From Spirodela intermedia (taxonomy: Eukaryota; Streptophyta; Magnoliopsida; Alismatales; Araceae), in contig LR746276.1 in the NCBI GenBank assembly GCA_902729315.2, positions 4,012,169 through 4,076,168 of the forward strand: a DNA stretch of 64,000 bases. The letters are read 5' to 3'. This document shows, piece by piece, positions 45,565 to 57,023 of the stretch. The first letter of the stretch is position 1; every line of letters starts with the position of its first letter. The position numbers and the translations under genes are program-made. The notes under the pieces are model-generated. The model was not told the DNA's origin and searched no databases. It was given only the letters and a program-made list of their open reading frames with translations.

Positions 45565-47187
45565 AAAAAAATTCAAGAGTAAGATCAAGGTGTCTAGTTG
45601 GAGACATTAAATTCAGCGCTGCATGGGAGGCAACTCATGGTTTTTATTTCATTCTATTTGAATTTTTTAAGCTCTGGTTTTCTTAGAATTTCATAGTACT
45701 TGTTTTTGTATTTGTTTTTTTGGAAAAAGTGCAGGAGTGTAAGATGAGGTGGAAAATTAAAAATGAGGTTGAGGTGATGTCTTTCTGAGCTTTATCATTT
45801 ATGACAATATTTTTAATGATTAACTTTGTATATATACATGCTTCACTTGAAAATTATATTTTCTGCATATTTTGTTCTTATTTTTCTATGTCATTGAGAA
45901 CAATGTCATTTTTAAGTTAGGGGTTGAAGTATTAATTATTAATTTATGCTGTAAGATGATTAAGAACATGTGTTTACATTTTATTTTTATTTTTTCATGC
46001 TCACTTAGAACAGGAACTAAAAAAATAAAATAAAATTCAGAAAAACTATAACATCTATTTTCTGGTTTTCTGTCAAGAACAACAAACTATCAAAAATAAG
46101 AAACAAAAAACAGTCCAAAATTTGAAATTCTAGAGACCCTTTTCTCACATTTCAATCCCCTAGACATATATTACTGAAATTCCAAAATTATAGCTATAAA
46201 GAGAATAGTTTTGATTTATTTTTGACAAATTTATTGTTGCTAAAAATAGAATTGAAAAGAGAAAATATAACTATTAGAACTATCTAATTTACAAATTTCT
46301 TACATCATATTACATGCATGAAAAATTAAATCAATTAGATTGATTGATACCAAAAGATACAAGGAAGATTATTATTGAGTCAAAAGAGTGATCTAGTAGC
46401 ATGAAATGTTGGAATACTCCTTGGATACATGATAGATAACATGAATTTGATTTTACAGATTTTCACTTCATGATCTTGATAGATAATATTTACTTGATGT
46501 GAAAATTTGATTGATCATTTGAGTTTAATAAAGATTTTTGCACCCTAATCTATAAGACTTGTGAGGAGAAATCACTTATTTCAGAAAAAAAAGACAAAGA
46601 GTAATGTGAAAAATCTAGAAACGAAGAGTACACATGGAGGGTGTGAGACATCATTCTCATTGTCGAAAATCGTGCATAGAAAAACACTTGCTGCAAAATA
46701 AGTGGATAAAGTGAAAGCCCTGAAAATTAAGAGTACACATGGAGGGTGTGAGACATCATTCTTATTGTTGAAATTTGTCTACAGGAAAAGCTACTTATCC
46801 ACTATATATATATAAAAAAAAAGAAGGAAGAAATATAATGTAAACTTTAAAAATCAATCCTTGAAAAAAAGGAAATGTAGGATCAATATTATTCTTGGAT
46901 GAGTATTGATAATTGAAACATCTTCTAAATATATCTATGAGTGAAAAAGTAATAAAGATGTGAATAGAAGAAGTGAAGTCTAAATTGTTATTTCAAGGAG
47001 TGCATAAACATTTAAGTGCTTGACATCATTCTTAAATACTTGATATAAGAGTCCAAAGTGTCTAAAGGTGCATCATTCCTAATTGTATTTTTTTTTTATG
47101 TATTTAAATATGATTTTTGAGATTCGTAAATTTTTATTTTCGTAATTACAATGCTAAGGGACTAGCAATGATTTAAGTTGGGGGGTG
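45565..47187 (+). other. Element D non-coding 3' region
   Basis: Homologous to the B and C 3' regions; no env-like frame. Polypurine tract at 47175-47187; an internal tract-like AAGTTAGGGGTTG at 45914-45926. Confidence 0.78.
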
Positions 47188-48258
47188 TGATAAGTTTTCA
47201 TTATCATGAGTTAATGATTAGTAAATAATATAGTTTTAGCCTTAACTCATGATAAATAGACTTATATTTGTGTTAAAGTGTGAAAAGTAGTTTTCAGTTG
47301 ATTAACGTAAATTGTTGGGTAATTATGTGATTTTATAAGAATTTATCTGATTTTTATAGTTTTACTTTTGAGATAAATTATGAAAAAGAAATAAAAATAA
47401 AAATAAGAAAAAATAGGGGGAACCCGTCAGCCAGCCGAGCCCACAAGCAGGTCAGAAACACAATCGGGGAGGAGCTGCGAGTAGGGGCTCGAGCGGCTAA
47501 GAACGATAGGGGCTTGTGTGCGCCACTCCTCTTCCACGTCATTGGTGGCCAACCAACTGTGGGGCAAGGAGTGGTCGTACACACGCGAGAAAGGGACTTT
47601 ATTGCAAATATATTATTACTATATATTCACTAGAAACTTTGACGCATAAACGATGTGGGACTAAACTCGCGTCACACCTTTCCCAGAAAGGGCGGGCAAC
47701 CGGCAATGGTTCGAATCCTCCCAGAGTTAAAAGTCATATTTTTTATCTAATTATCGTGACTTTCTTGTAGATCGTCGGTGAAGGATTAAGCCACGAGAAT
47801 TGCAGGATCATCAGCAAAAATCTCATTAATGCGATTCGCGGAGCATTGTTACTTAAATTGTTGAACAATTCATGATAAAAGGATCGCGAATCCATCGAGT
47901 AAAGCATCTCCGATTGATCGATGAACAAGTCGTCGTCGGGAAGAGGACGATCCGTCGAGAGACGAGTTGCCACCTTTTGAGAGCATACCGAATGCAATGA
48001 AGAGCCTCCTTTTGCTGTGTGAACCTAATGATGAAGCTCCTTGACACGCGCCTCACCTCCATCTAGCGCCTCTTCGTCAGGTCACAGCTGCCAGAGAGCC
48101 ACAAAGTCGTTGTTTTTTCTCTTTGTCAGGTGACAACCGCCGAAGATGATTTAATGACCCATTTCATTGATCTCTAGACTTTGCAAGGAGAGCTAGAGAT
48201 TGTTCACATCGTCCTTGTCCAAGAAGAGCCTTTGAGGCTGTGGACATTGCACGATGAT
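47188..48258 (+). repeat. 3' LTR of element D, 3' end missing
   Basis: TGATAAGTTTTC start after the polypurine tract. It breaks at 48258 inside GCACGATGAT, where the next LTR begins. Antisense USE (47651-47661) and TATATA (47620-47625) are 25 nt apart. Confidence 0.87.
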
Positions 48259-49895
48259 TGATAAGTCTTCATTATCATGAGTTAATAATTAGTAAATAAT
48301 ATAGTTTTAGCCTTAACTCATGATAAATAGACTTATATTTGTGTTAAAGTGTGAAAAGTGGTTTTCAGTTGATTAATGTTAATTTTTAGGTAATTATGTG
48401 ATTTTACATGAATTTATATGATTTTTACAGTCTTGCTTTTGAGATAAATGAAGAAAAATAAATAAAAATAAGACAAAATGAGTGGGGGACCCGCCGGCCA
48501 GCCGGGCCTGCAAGCGGGTCGGAAGCTCAGTCGAGGAGTAGCCGCGAGCAGGGGCTCGAGCAGCTTAGACCGATAGGGACAATGTGTGCGCCACTCCCCT
48601 TCCACGTCACCGGTGACCAGCCGGCTGTGGGGCAAGGAGTGGTCGTACACGCGAGAGAAGGAACTTTGCTTAGAAAGCTAACATTAGTATATATTCACCC
48701 GAAAAATCGGAGCACAACCGATGTGGGACTAAACCCAAGTCACACCTTCCTAAGAAGGGGCGGACAACCGGCGCAGGTTCGAATCCTCCCAGAGTCAAAA
48801 TTCATATATTTTTATCTGATTATCGCGACTTTCCTACAGATCGCCAGTGAAGGATTAAGCAACGAGAATCGCTAGATCATCGGCGAAAATCTTGTCAACG
48901 TGATTCGCGGAGCATTGCTACTAAAATTGTTGAACGATTCGTGATAAAAGGATCACGAATCCATCGAGTAAATCATCTCCAATTGATCGACGAACAAGCC
49001 GTCGTCAGGAAGAGGACGATCCGCCGGGAGACGAGTCGCCACCACTTCAGAGCATACCAGATGCGATGAAGAGCCTCCTCTTGTTGTGGGGACCTGAGGA
49101 TGAAGCTCCCTGACATGCGCCCCACCTCCATCCAGCTCCTCTCCATCAGGTGACAACTGCCAAAGAGCCGCAAAGTCGCTGTTATTCCGCTCCGTCGGGT
49201 GACAGCCACCGGAGACGATTCGACGACCCATTTCATTAATCTCTAGACTTTGCGAGAAGATCTAGAGATTGCCCATGTCATCTTTGTCCAAGGAGAGCCT
49301 TTGAGGCCGTGGACACTGCACGACGATCCTCCCGAACGCTCAAGATTCCAGTGCATCGCCGACGCATCGCCGTCGCAACGCCGGAACTCTATTTTCCTAC
49401 TTTCAACTTAATTTTCATTTCATTTAGTGATAATTTGTTGATTTTAAATTTACCAACATATACTTCATTTCATTACGATTCTTCCATCTTTTACTGATCT
49501 TAATTTGATCAATTAAATCGTTTGTAATCGCTTATGTAAGAATCGCCAGGCGGAACTCTATTTCTGCCCAATTCGCGTTCGCCGAGCGCTGACATCATCC
49601 TGACGCCCGCACCCTTATTTCCTTTCTTCGTGAATTTTAAATATATTTCCTTTTCATTTCTTAGTATAAAATTTATATAAAATATTATTCTTTGAGGAAA
49701 ATTCTGAATAATTACCAGATATTATATTACATCCCTATGATCGACCTGGAAAATTACTACTATTTTTGTAACTTATATTGAATTATAATTGATATATTTG
49801 TTCAGAAATACTTCTAAATATCTGAAAATTCGTATTTTCTAGTTTTATAAATTTTATATTTGCGTGATTTAATATACAACGACTGAGTCACGTCA
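48259..49895 (+). repeat. Complete LTR with unmatched flanks
   Basis: 1637 bp, TGATAAGTCTTC...GAGTCACGTCA. The left flank is the broken D LTR (...GATGAT); the right flank is minus-strand late gag of element E (AGAATC...). The flanking 5-mers differ, so this is not a simple solo LTR. It probably formed by recombination between two elements, with loss of the sequence between. Antisense USE 48719-48729, TATATA 48688-48693, T-run at 48475-48478. Confidence 0.87.
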
Positions 49896-51462
49896 AGAAT
49901 CTATAAAGTCCTCTTCTACTCTTATTTGATTTTGTTTTGGGCTGTCCACGTTTTTCTTTTCTTCTAATGTTTTGGGATAAGGATCAAGTAAGATCTTACC
50001 ACTCAATGCATTCACTGTCCTAACATTTTCATTTTGTGGGTTTTTTCCTAGATTCATGCTACTAGACTCCCCTTGCTGAAATCCTATTGTTAGGCGGTTC
50101 CTTGGATTTTCTATGGGCTGACTAGGTAGTTGTCCCTTTTCTCTCTTATTCCCAAGAGCCTCTATAATTTATTTCTACTGCAGCATCATTTTATTCATAG
50201 TTTGTAGCATCATTTGGCTTATTTGCTACATCATTTCCATAGTATCAGGTTGGGTTTGAGAGGGCTGATTTTTCTAAAATCTATTTTCTTATTTTGGACG
50301 AAATTCAGAGTTTGAATTGAGTCTTAGTGTTTCTGGATTTTGAATATTATTTGGGTCTTTCTATGAAAAATTATTCCTCCAATTATAATTATAAGAATTT
50401 GAAAAAAGGCTCCCTATTTCTATTAAAATTGTGAGCTACTTACACTTGTTCTTACATAGGATGAAATGATTGATCTCAATTATAGCATTGAAATTCAGAA
50501 TAATTATTTTTACCATACATAGGACATGTACTATTTGAATTAAATTGAAGGTTAAGAAGAGGCTTTCTAATATTGTCAATAAGTAAATTAAAATTTTCTA
50601 ATCTTTGATTAATCTGATTAACCTCATTTCTTAATTTAGAATCATCATCATGATGTAATTCATAAATTTCTCTCTTCTTATCCATGTCATATAATTCAAA
50701 AGAAGCTTGATCTCTAGATTTTTTACTTAAATTCTCATAAAGACTGTAAATCTCATCAGGGGTTTTCTCCATAAAATTTCTTCTACATATAGAATCAACC
50801 ATATTTCTGTGTTGTTCTAATAATTCATCATAAAAAATTCTATTGAGCTGCCACTTGGGTATAACATGATGAGGACACTTTCTAAGTAAATCTTTGAACT
50901 TTTCCCATGTCTCATGTAAAGTTTCTTCTAGTCTTTGAGAAAAACTCCATATATGTTTTCTCATATTTTGAGTTTTTCTTAAAGGATAAATTTTTTGAAA
51001 AAAAGCCTATTCTATGTCTTTCCAGCTAGTTAATTCTTTATCTAATGTGGATAGCTAATGACTAACTTTGTCTCTAAGTGTACGAAGAAATAATTTCATC
51101 TTAATAATTTTCGGTGTAACTTGAGGGAGATTAACTAAATCATAAACCATATGAAATTTTTCTAAGTACTGATGAGGTTCCTCTAAAGACAATCCATGAA
51201 AATTAGAGAGTATTTGAAAATTTTCTGGATTTATTTCAAATTTAATAGTGAGTGCTAATAGGACTCTAATATTGGATGCTCTTTGAAATGAATCAGGGAT
51301 ATAATGATTTTTCATGGCCATAGGATTGTTTTCAGTTTGACCTGTACTTCCTTCAAGATCTATCAAAATTAATATTTCTTTTGGATTTTTAGTTTTGAAT
51401 GAAAGAATAAAAGGATTTTCTAGCATTGGATGCAAGGATCTTCTACCATGCATAAAAATCAA
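49896..51462 (-). pseudogene. Element E gag (partly open)
   Basis: Gag starts at the HGRRSLHP methionine (51453) with upstream in-frame codons to 51462, and is open to 51055. After a stop at the SHWLSTL region, a second frame (50476-50964) covers WSFSQRLEETLHETWEKFKD and the degenerate zinc-knuckle CPMYGKNNYSEFQC. The remainder to 49896 is the late gag linker with frameshifts. Confidence 0.82.
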
Positions 51463-51647
51463 TAAATTCGAGGGAAAAAGTTTAGTAATTGTTACCCTCC
51501 TTCAGTATGCTCTAGTCCTTGACTTGCTTCTCTTCATTCCCTTTTTTTTTATAAAAAAAAAATTCGACAAAAAGAAAAAAAATAAGAATTATTTTTTTTG
51601 TGTACTCTAAGAGAAAAATAGAAAAATACTAAATATTATACAATACA

Positions 51648-51665
51648 TCCCTAGTAACGGTGCCA
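51648..51665 (-). other. Primer binding site of element E
   Basis: On the minus strand TGGCACCGTTACTAGGGA, a decayed complement of the tRNA-Asp 3' end, located five bases from the LTR end. Confidence 0.8.
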
Positions 51666-51670
51666 AGATT

Positions 51671-52728
51671 TGATGTGACTTAGTTGTTGTATAGTAAATC
51701 ACGTAAATTTAAAATTTATAAAACTATAAAATACAAATTTTTGGATATTTAGAAGTATTTCTGAACAAATATATCAATTATAATTCAATAAAACTTCCAA
51801 AAATAGTGGTAGTTTTTCAAGTTGATCACAGGGATGTAATATAATATCAGGTAATTATTCAGAATTTTCCTCAAAGAATACTATTTTCTATGAATTTTAT
51901 ACTAGGAAATAAAAATTAAATATATTTAAAATTCATGAAGAAAGGAAAATAAGGGTGGAGATGTCAGGATGGTATCAGTGCCCCATGAACGCGAATCGTA
52001 TAGAAATAGATTTCCACCCGGTGATTCTTACATAAGCAATTACATACGATTTAATTGATCAAATTAAGATCTGTAAAAGTCGGAAGAATCGTAATTGAAT
52101 GAAGTAGAAATTTAAATGACACAATTATCACTAAATGAATCAGAAATTAAGTTGAAAGTAGGAAAATAGAGTTTCGCGTCGCGGCGGCGATGTGTCAGCG
52201 ATGCACCAGAATCCTGAGCGTTCGGGAGGATCGTCGTGTAGTGTCCACAGCCTCGAAGGCTTTTCTTGGACAAGGACGACGTGGGCAATCTCTAGATCTC
52301 CTTGCGAAGTCTAAAGATCAATGAAATGGGTCGTCCGTCTCTAGCAGCTATCACCCGACTGAGCAGAAAAATGACGACTTTGCGGCTCTACGGCGGTTGT
52401 CACCCAAGGGAGAGGAGCTGGATAGAGGTGGAGCGTGTGTCAGAGAGCTTCATCCTCAAGTCTGCGTAGCAAGAAGAGGCTCTTCATTACAACCGGTACG
52501 CTCTCAAGAGGTGGCGACTCATCTCCTAGTGAATCGTCCTCTTCTCGACGATGGCTTGTTCGTCGATCAATCGGAGAAGCTTTACTCGATGGATTCGCGA
52601 TCCTTTTATCACGAATCGTTCAGCATTTTTAGTAACAATGCTCCGCAAATCGTGTTGATGAGATTTTTGTTCATAATCTAGTGATTCTAGTGACTTAATC
52701 CTTCACCGACGATCTGTAGAAAAGTCAC
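51671..52728 (-). repeat. 5' LTR of element E, 5' third missing
   Basis: Ends AAGTCACATCA (minus strand) at 51671 and breaks near 52728 at AAAGTCAC, where CDC20 arm 3 follows after about ten bases. Confidence 0.85.
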
Positions 52729-53851
52729 TACCATGTTAAAATAGATTCACAATGAAATCATATTTGAAATAGATTCACAATGAAATCATCACCACAAAAG
52801 AATAAAATATTTCAATTTGTGATGAAGTTTACAATATTAGTTGACAATTCATTAAGCTTAAGTTTAGAAAAGAATATGACAACACATGGCAAGATTTGTA
52901 ACTATAGTAAAAAAAACAACTATTAGGAAGCCAAAAATGTAGAATATAAAATCATGCCCACCTCTCTTTTGGTTTCTCATGCTACCTTAATTGAATCAAT
53001 AAGGCTCTTTACAAAAGTATCATGACTCTTAATAGACTTGTAAACTTATTTTAATAGATATAATGTCTCCTTGGATTAATTTTCCTTTCTATGAATTTGG
53101 TGTAATAATTTTATTTTACATAAATTTTTTAAAAAATAATCATTTAAAAAATTATCAAGATAAATTATGAAGATATAACTATTTTTTTAATTAATTTTTA
53201 TTTCTTTAAAATTGATTCCCCTTATGTTTCATTTATAGAATTTTTTAGAAAAAGGTTTATGCATATTCAATAACAAACTAAATGGTTTTATGATGGTAGT
53301 TTCCTCTATAGAATCAACTCCTGATTTTTAGCTTAAATAAACTGAGAAAATATCATTTTTAATCTGTAATATCTAAAACAATTCGAGATTTTCTTGGTTA
53401 CCTTCGTTTTGAATTTTATTACCCTCAAGCCCCAATTGAACCATATTTCAATATCTATAAGATCATTTTCATTTAATTCAAGAATTTAAGGTAAAGATTG
53501 GGTGCTAATACGAAAAACCTAGGAGATGCTTTTCATGGTTTCTCGCCAAATATAGAACGTATATTTAACTCTCTTTCTAAGGAACTTGGTAGGAAACGTT
53601 TTCTTTAACTTAGAGATCAAATGAAAAGAATAATTTTTTTTATCAATACTTTAGGTTTTCATCGTTATTTCTCAATGGAGAATTTAACCCAATATAATCC
53701 GGTCTAAATCATTATTCCACTACCATGTTTTTATTTCTTATCATTAAATTTCTTCCAAAATTTTCCCAAGCACGCCAAATCACCCGTCTCATCCAAAGTC
53801 GTAAGAAAATGTTTATTAGTACTTTTTTTATTATCTGAATGTTTAAAGGGT

Positions 53852-54142
53852 CTACCGCTCCAGGCTGAGCTCTACAGTCCAATTGTTCCACATATTTTCC
53901 TCCTGCTTTTCTCCCACTGTGCGAAGCGAAGCAATCAGCCGGAACTGCTGATCACCATTGGCGCCGAGGCTGAGCAGAGAAGCATGAACAAGCGAAGAGA
54001 CACAGAGAGAGACAGAGAGAGAGAGAGAGGGGTAGACCTTGAAGACAGGAAGGTTCCGGTCCATGGTGGACGCCGTCGCCGTTGTCGGCGTCGGAGCCTG
54101 TACATCGTCATCGCCGGTGTCCACGCCGCCGTGCATCATCAT
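53852..54142 (-). CDS. Unrecognised 96-codon frame downstream of CDC20 copy 3
   Basis: Counterpart of the frames at 14080 and 20027, but here one frame runs from the ATGATGATG through the shortened CT tract into the LGANGDQQFRLIASLRT segment. The 3' end is altered by a local replacement near 53840-53858. Function unknown. Confidence 0.25.
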   Translation of the reverse strand: MMMHGGVDTGDDDVQAPTPTTATASTMDRNLPVFKVYPSLSLSVSLCVSSLVHASLLSLGANGDQQFRLIASLRTVGEKQEENMWNNWTVELSLER

Positions 54143-54569
54143 GCTCCTGCCGTCAGGCCTTGGTCGACGAAGATTCCGGCTCCGATCATCAACTTCCTAG
54201 AATTCTTCGGGGCACCCAACTTCTGGTGACAACGGAAGACCGCCGGCGATACGCATTTAACCAAACAGAGAAAATATGCAGACATGTTCCTCCGCCGACG
54301 AGGAGGAAGAAGAAGAAAACCGGCAGCTGCATCTATGACCAGGAAAGGAAAGCAACTCAAGAAAACTCGGCCGATCGAAGAAAACTCGGAGTAAATATCC
54401 GACGGATCGACGACCGCAGAAGCGGAAAACGATTCGAGAAAAATGTCAGAGAAATCCATCATCGTGCATACAAGAGAAAGAAGAAGAAAACTCGGGCGGG
54501 CGGCGGGCTAGAAGGGGAGAACCGGGCTCTTCCCCGCCCCGTCTGCCCACCCGTGTTGTCCCCTGTACA

Positions 54570-56329
54570 TTACCTGATGCGGCTGAAGCTGGAGAATGGC
54601 TCTAGGTCCGGAGGGGGCTTCGGAGGCGACTTCTTCGTCGTCTCCGGCGATCCAAAGACGTTCCAGAACCTCAGCGTCTCGTCACCCGACACCGACGCCA
54701 CCGTGCACCCGTCCGGGCTCTGCGAAGCCGATATCTCGCCGTCATACCAGCATTATAGACAACAGCTGGGAATAAACCGACAGGATCTGGGGGGATTTTG
54801 GTCCATACCACGGCCGTGCACAAGACTCGGGAACTGTGGCCGGTGAGGTCGATAATCTTCCTAAAAGAGGGGTACTTCCACAAAGTCAGCTGGTTCTGAC
54901 CGAACCCATGGGAGCTTAGCAGCTCCTTCTCCTTCTTGCTCCACAGCAGGGAGCAGACCTGCGACCCCGTGTCCACCGAGTCGAGACAAGTGCCGTTCTC
55001 GGTGTTCCAGAGCTTGATACACCGGTCGTTGCCGCCGCCGCCGGAGGCCAGCAGGTTGCTCTGGAAGGGGCACCATGCGAGGGCCTTCACGGCGGAGGCA
55101 TGCTTGTCGAACCTGTGGATCCAGGGACCTTGGGAGGTCCGCGGAGCAGTGGCCGTCGATGCCCTGCGCAGGTCCCAGATGTGGACTAGGTTGTCGTCGC
55201 CGCCGCTGGCCAGACGCCGGCCGGAACCAGACCACCTTAACCCGCAGACTTCTCCTCTGTGGCCTCTGTATGAGTGGACGACGTGAGACCTGATTCTCAC
55301 GTCGTTGTTCACCACCTTGCCATCCTTCCCTCCCGTCGTCAGAATGTGATTGCTCCATGAGAGCGATCCGACTCGAGAACGGTGTACACCTCTCAGAGTC
55401 CTCAGCTGCAGCGGCGGATAAACACAGAGGACGATTCTCGTTAGAAAAGGAAACCCTGAAATCCTCTAGGCAGGGAGGGAAGGAGGTCTGGCCACTTACC
55501 AGTCGCTGGGAGTCGGTATCCCACAGCTGGACGTCGGAGCCGTTCAGACCCAGTGCAAGGTACCGGCCATCTGGAGCCCAGGAGACGCTCGCTGCGGCTC
55601 CGAGGTCGTCCTCCGCCTTCATCAGCTCCCACGTGGAACCGTCGGTGCCGTTCCACAGGTGGACGGTGCTGCCGAGGGCGATAGACAGGATGTTCCTGCT
55701 CCCCCAGTCCAGCACGTTAAGATAGTAGTCGTCGGTCATGTCCGGGGCGTCCAGGATCCGATCTGCCGACCGGGAGATTTCTCTCGTCTGTTTCGTGGAC
55801 TTGGGGTGGTGATCGAAGGAGACCTCTTCGGCCGTGGAGGAGGAAGCAGGGGGCCGCGCCTGGAAGGCCAGAATCCGATTTCTATTCGGGAGCAACCTCT
55901 CGGCCAGGAGTTTCCCGTAGGTCTGCCCCGGATGGGAGGCCAGGGCGGCGGCTTTCTCCTTCTCTTTCCTGGTTTGTGTCAGCAGGTAGAAGGCCATGTC
56001 GAAGTCCATTGCTGATCTGTTGGGGATAAATCGATCGCCCTGAATCGCCGAGATGATGACGTTCAGAGAACGACTAACTACGCAATTAGGAATACGAAGG
56101 AAACGTAAACTGCAGAAATCATGAATCTGGTGGCACTAGAAATCTAAATCGAAACCCTAAATGGTTTAGAATAAAGAACTGGGTCAATCCGTCGAGGGCT
56201 TACGCTGTGCTTGGAAACGCCATGCTGCCTCGAGATGAGTCTTGACTGACGGGCCTCCTGAATGGAGCTGCGGCTTATCGAAGATGATTCCTCTTCGCTG
56301 CAGCTCTTCAATCCCCAGGAAGCCATCAT
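54570..56329 (-). CDS. CDC20: CDC20 copy 3, APC/C activator (four exons)
   Basis: Exons on the minus strand are 56204-56329, 55500-56039, 54809-55405 and 54570-54719; splice sites and the 470-residue length are conserved. C-box DRFIPNR, Mad2-interacting [12 protein letters not shown]40 propeller and IR tail are all present. Unlike copies 1 and 2 it keeps the usual plant-type [15 protein letters not shown] before the first blade, and differs nearby ([19 protein letters not shown]). Outside this short tract the three copies are nearly identical. This copy looks closest to the ancestral CDC20. Confidence 0.92.
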
Positions 56330-56955
56330 CGCCGCGTCCCAGGATCTGCGAAATCAGCAGAGAAAAGGACCACAAGGCAAGAGGAAAACCAGCCGCAGAC
56401 GCGGCAGACCGGCAGGCCAACGAGAGGTGGGAGGCAAGTAAGAAAACAGAGGAAGAGAGAAATCTCTGCGCAAAGAGATCGTCACGATAGCCGGGAAAGA
56501 AAACCACCCGCAGACGTGAGCTGTAGAAGAACGAGAAACCAGGAAGAACACGCCAGCAGACCTGGAGATCTATTGACAGAGGAGATGTGGAAAAATCAAG
56601 AAAAACAAGAAATAAACTTTCCCGTCGACGGGAATAATCCGCACAAAACCAACCAAGAAAGAAGACCAGTCGCAGAAGCAAATCTACAGACTAACGAGAC
56701 ACGAGAAGCAAGAACAAAGATTCACGGGATAAGGGACTTCCCCCCGCTCAAAGGCCGTCACCGAAACGAAAGACGGCCGCAGACGGAGCAGACTCGCAGG
56801 CCAGTCCAGAGCGACCTCCGGCAGGAATCAACCGCAAGAGATCGCAGCACCAAGGAGTCACCAGAGAGGTAGAGAGAGCGAGCGAGCGAGAGCGAGGGAG
56901 GGGTAGACAGAGAAAGAGCGGGAGAGAATGAGAGAGATGACTGGACGGAATGGGC

Positions 56956-57023
56956 TATATATACGGCCAAGATTCAAAGGCGCGCCAAGCCGTACTTCCC
57001 GCCAACGGTCATCTTCATAACGG
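56956..57023 (-). promoter_or_regulatory. CDC20 copy 3 core promoter
   Basis: TATATATA at 56956-56963, E2F-type TTGGCGGGAA (minus) at 56996-57005 and AACGG cores at 57003-57009 and 57019-57023, as in copy 1. The leader has deletions of 29 nt and 3 nt relative to copies 1 and 2. Confidence 0.65.

Larger units (their letters stand above)
38759..48258 (+). mobile_element. Element D: Athila-type retrotransposon, most complete copy
   Basis: 5' LTR lacking its first part (38759-40117), PBS, gag, protease, RT, RNase H, integrase, non-coding 3' region, polypurine tract and a 3' LTR (47188-48258) that is broken off by another LTR. It keeps the gag start and the DTG protease triad that A, B and F lack, but carries many stops. 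Confidence 0.88.
49896..52728 (-). mobile_element. Element E: 5' fragment of an Athila-type element
   Basis: On the minus strand: truncated 5' LTR (51671-52728), PBS (51648-51665), gag and the start of the gag-protease linker, cut off at 49896 by the LTR to its left. Protease and pol are absent. Confidence 0.87.
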
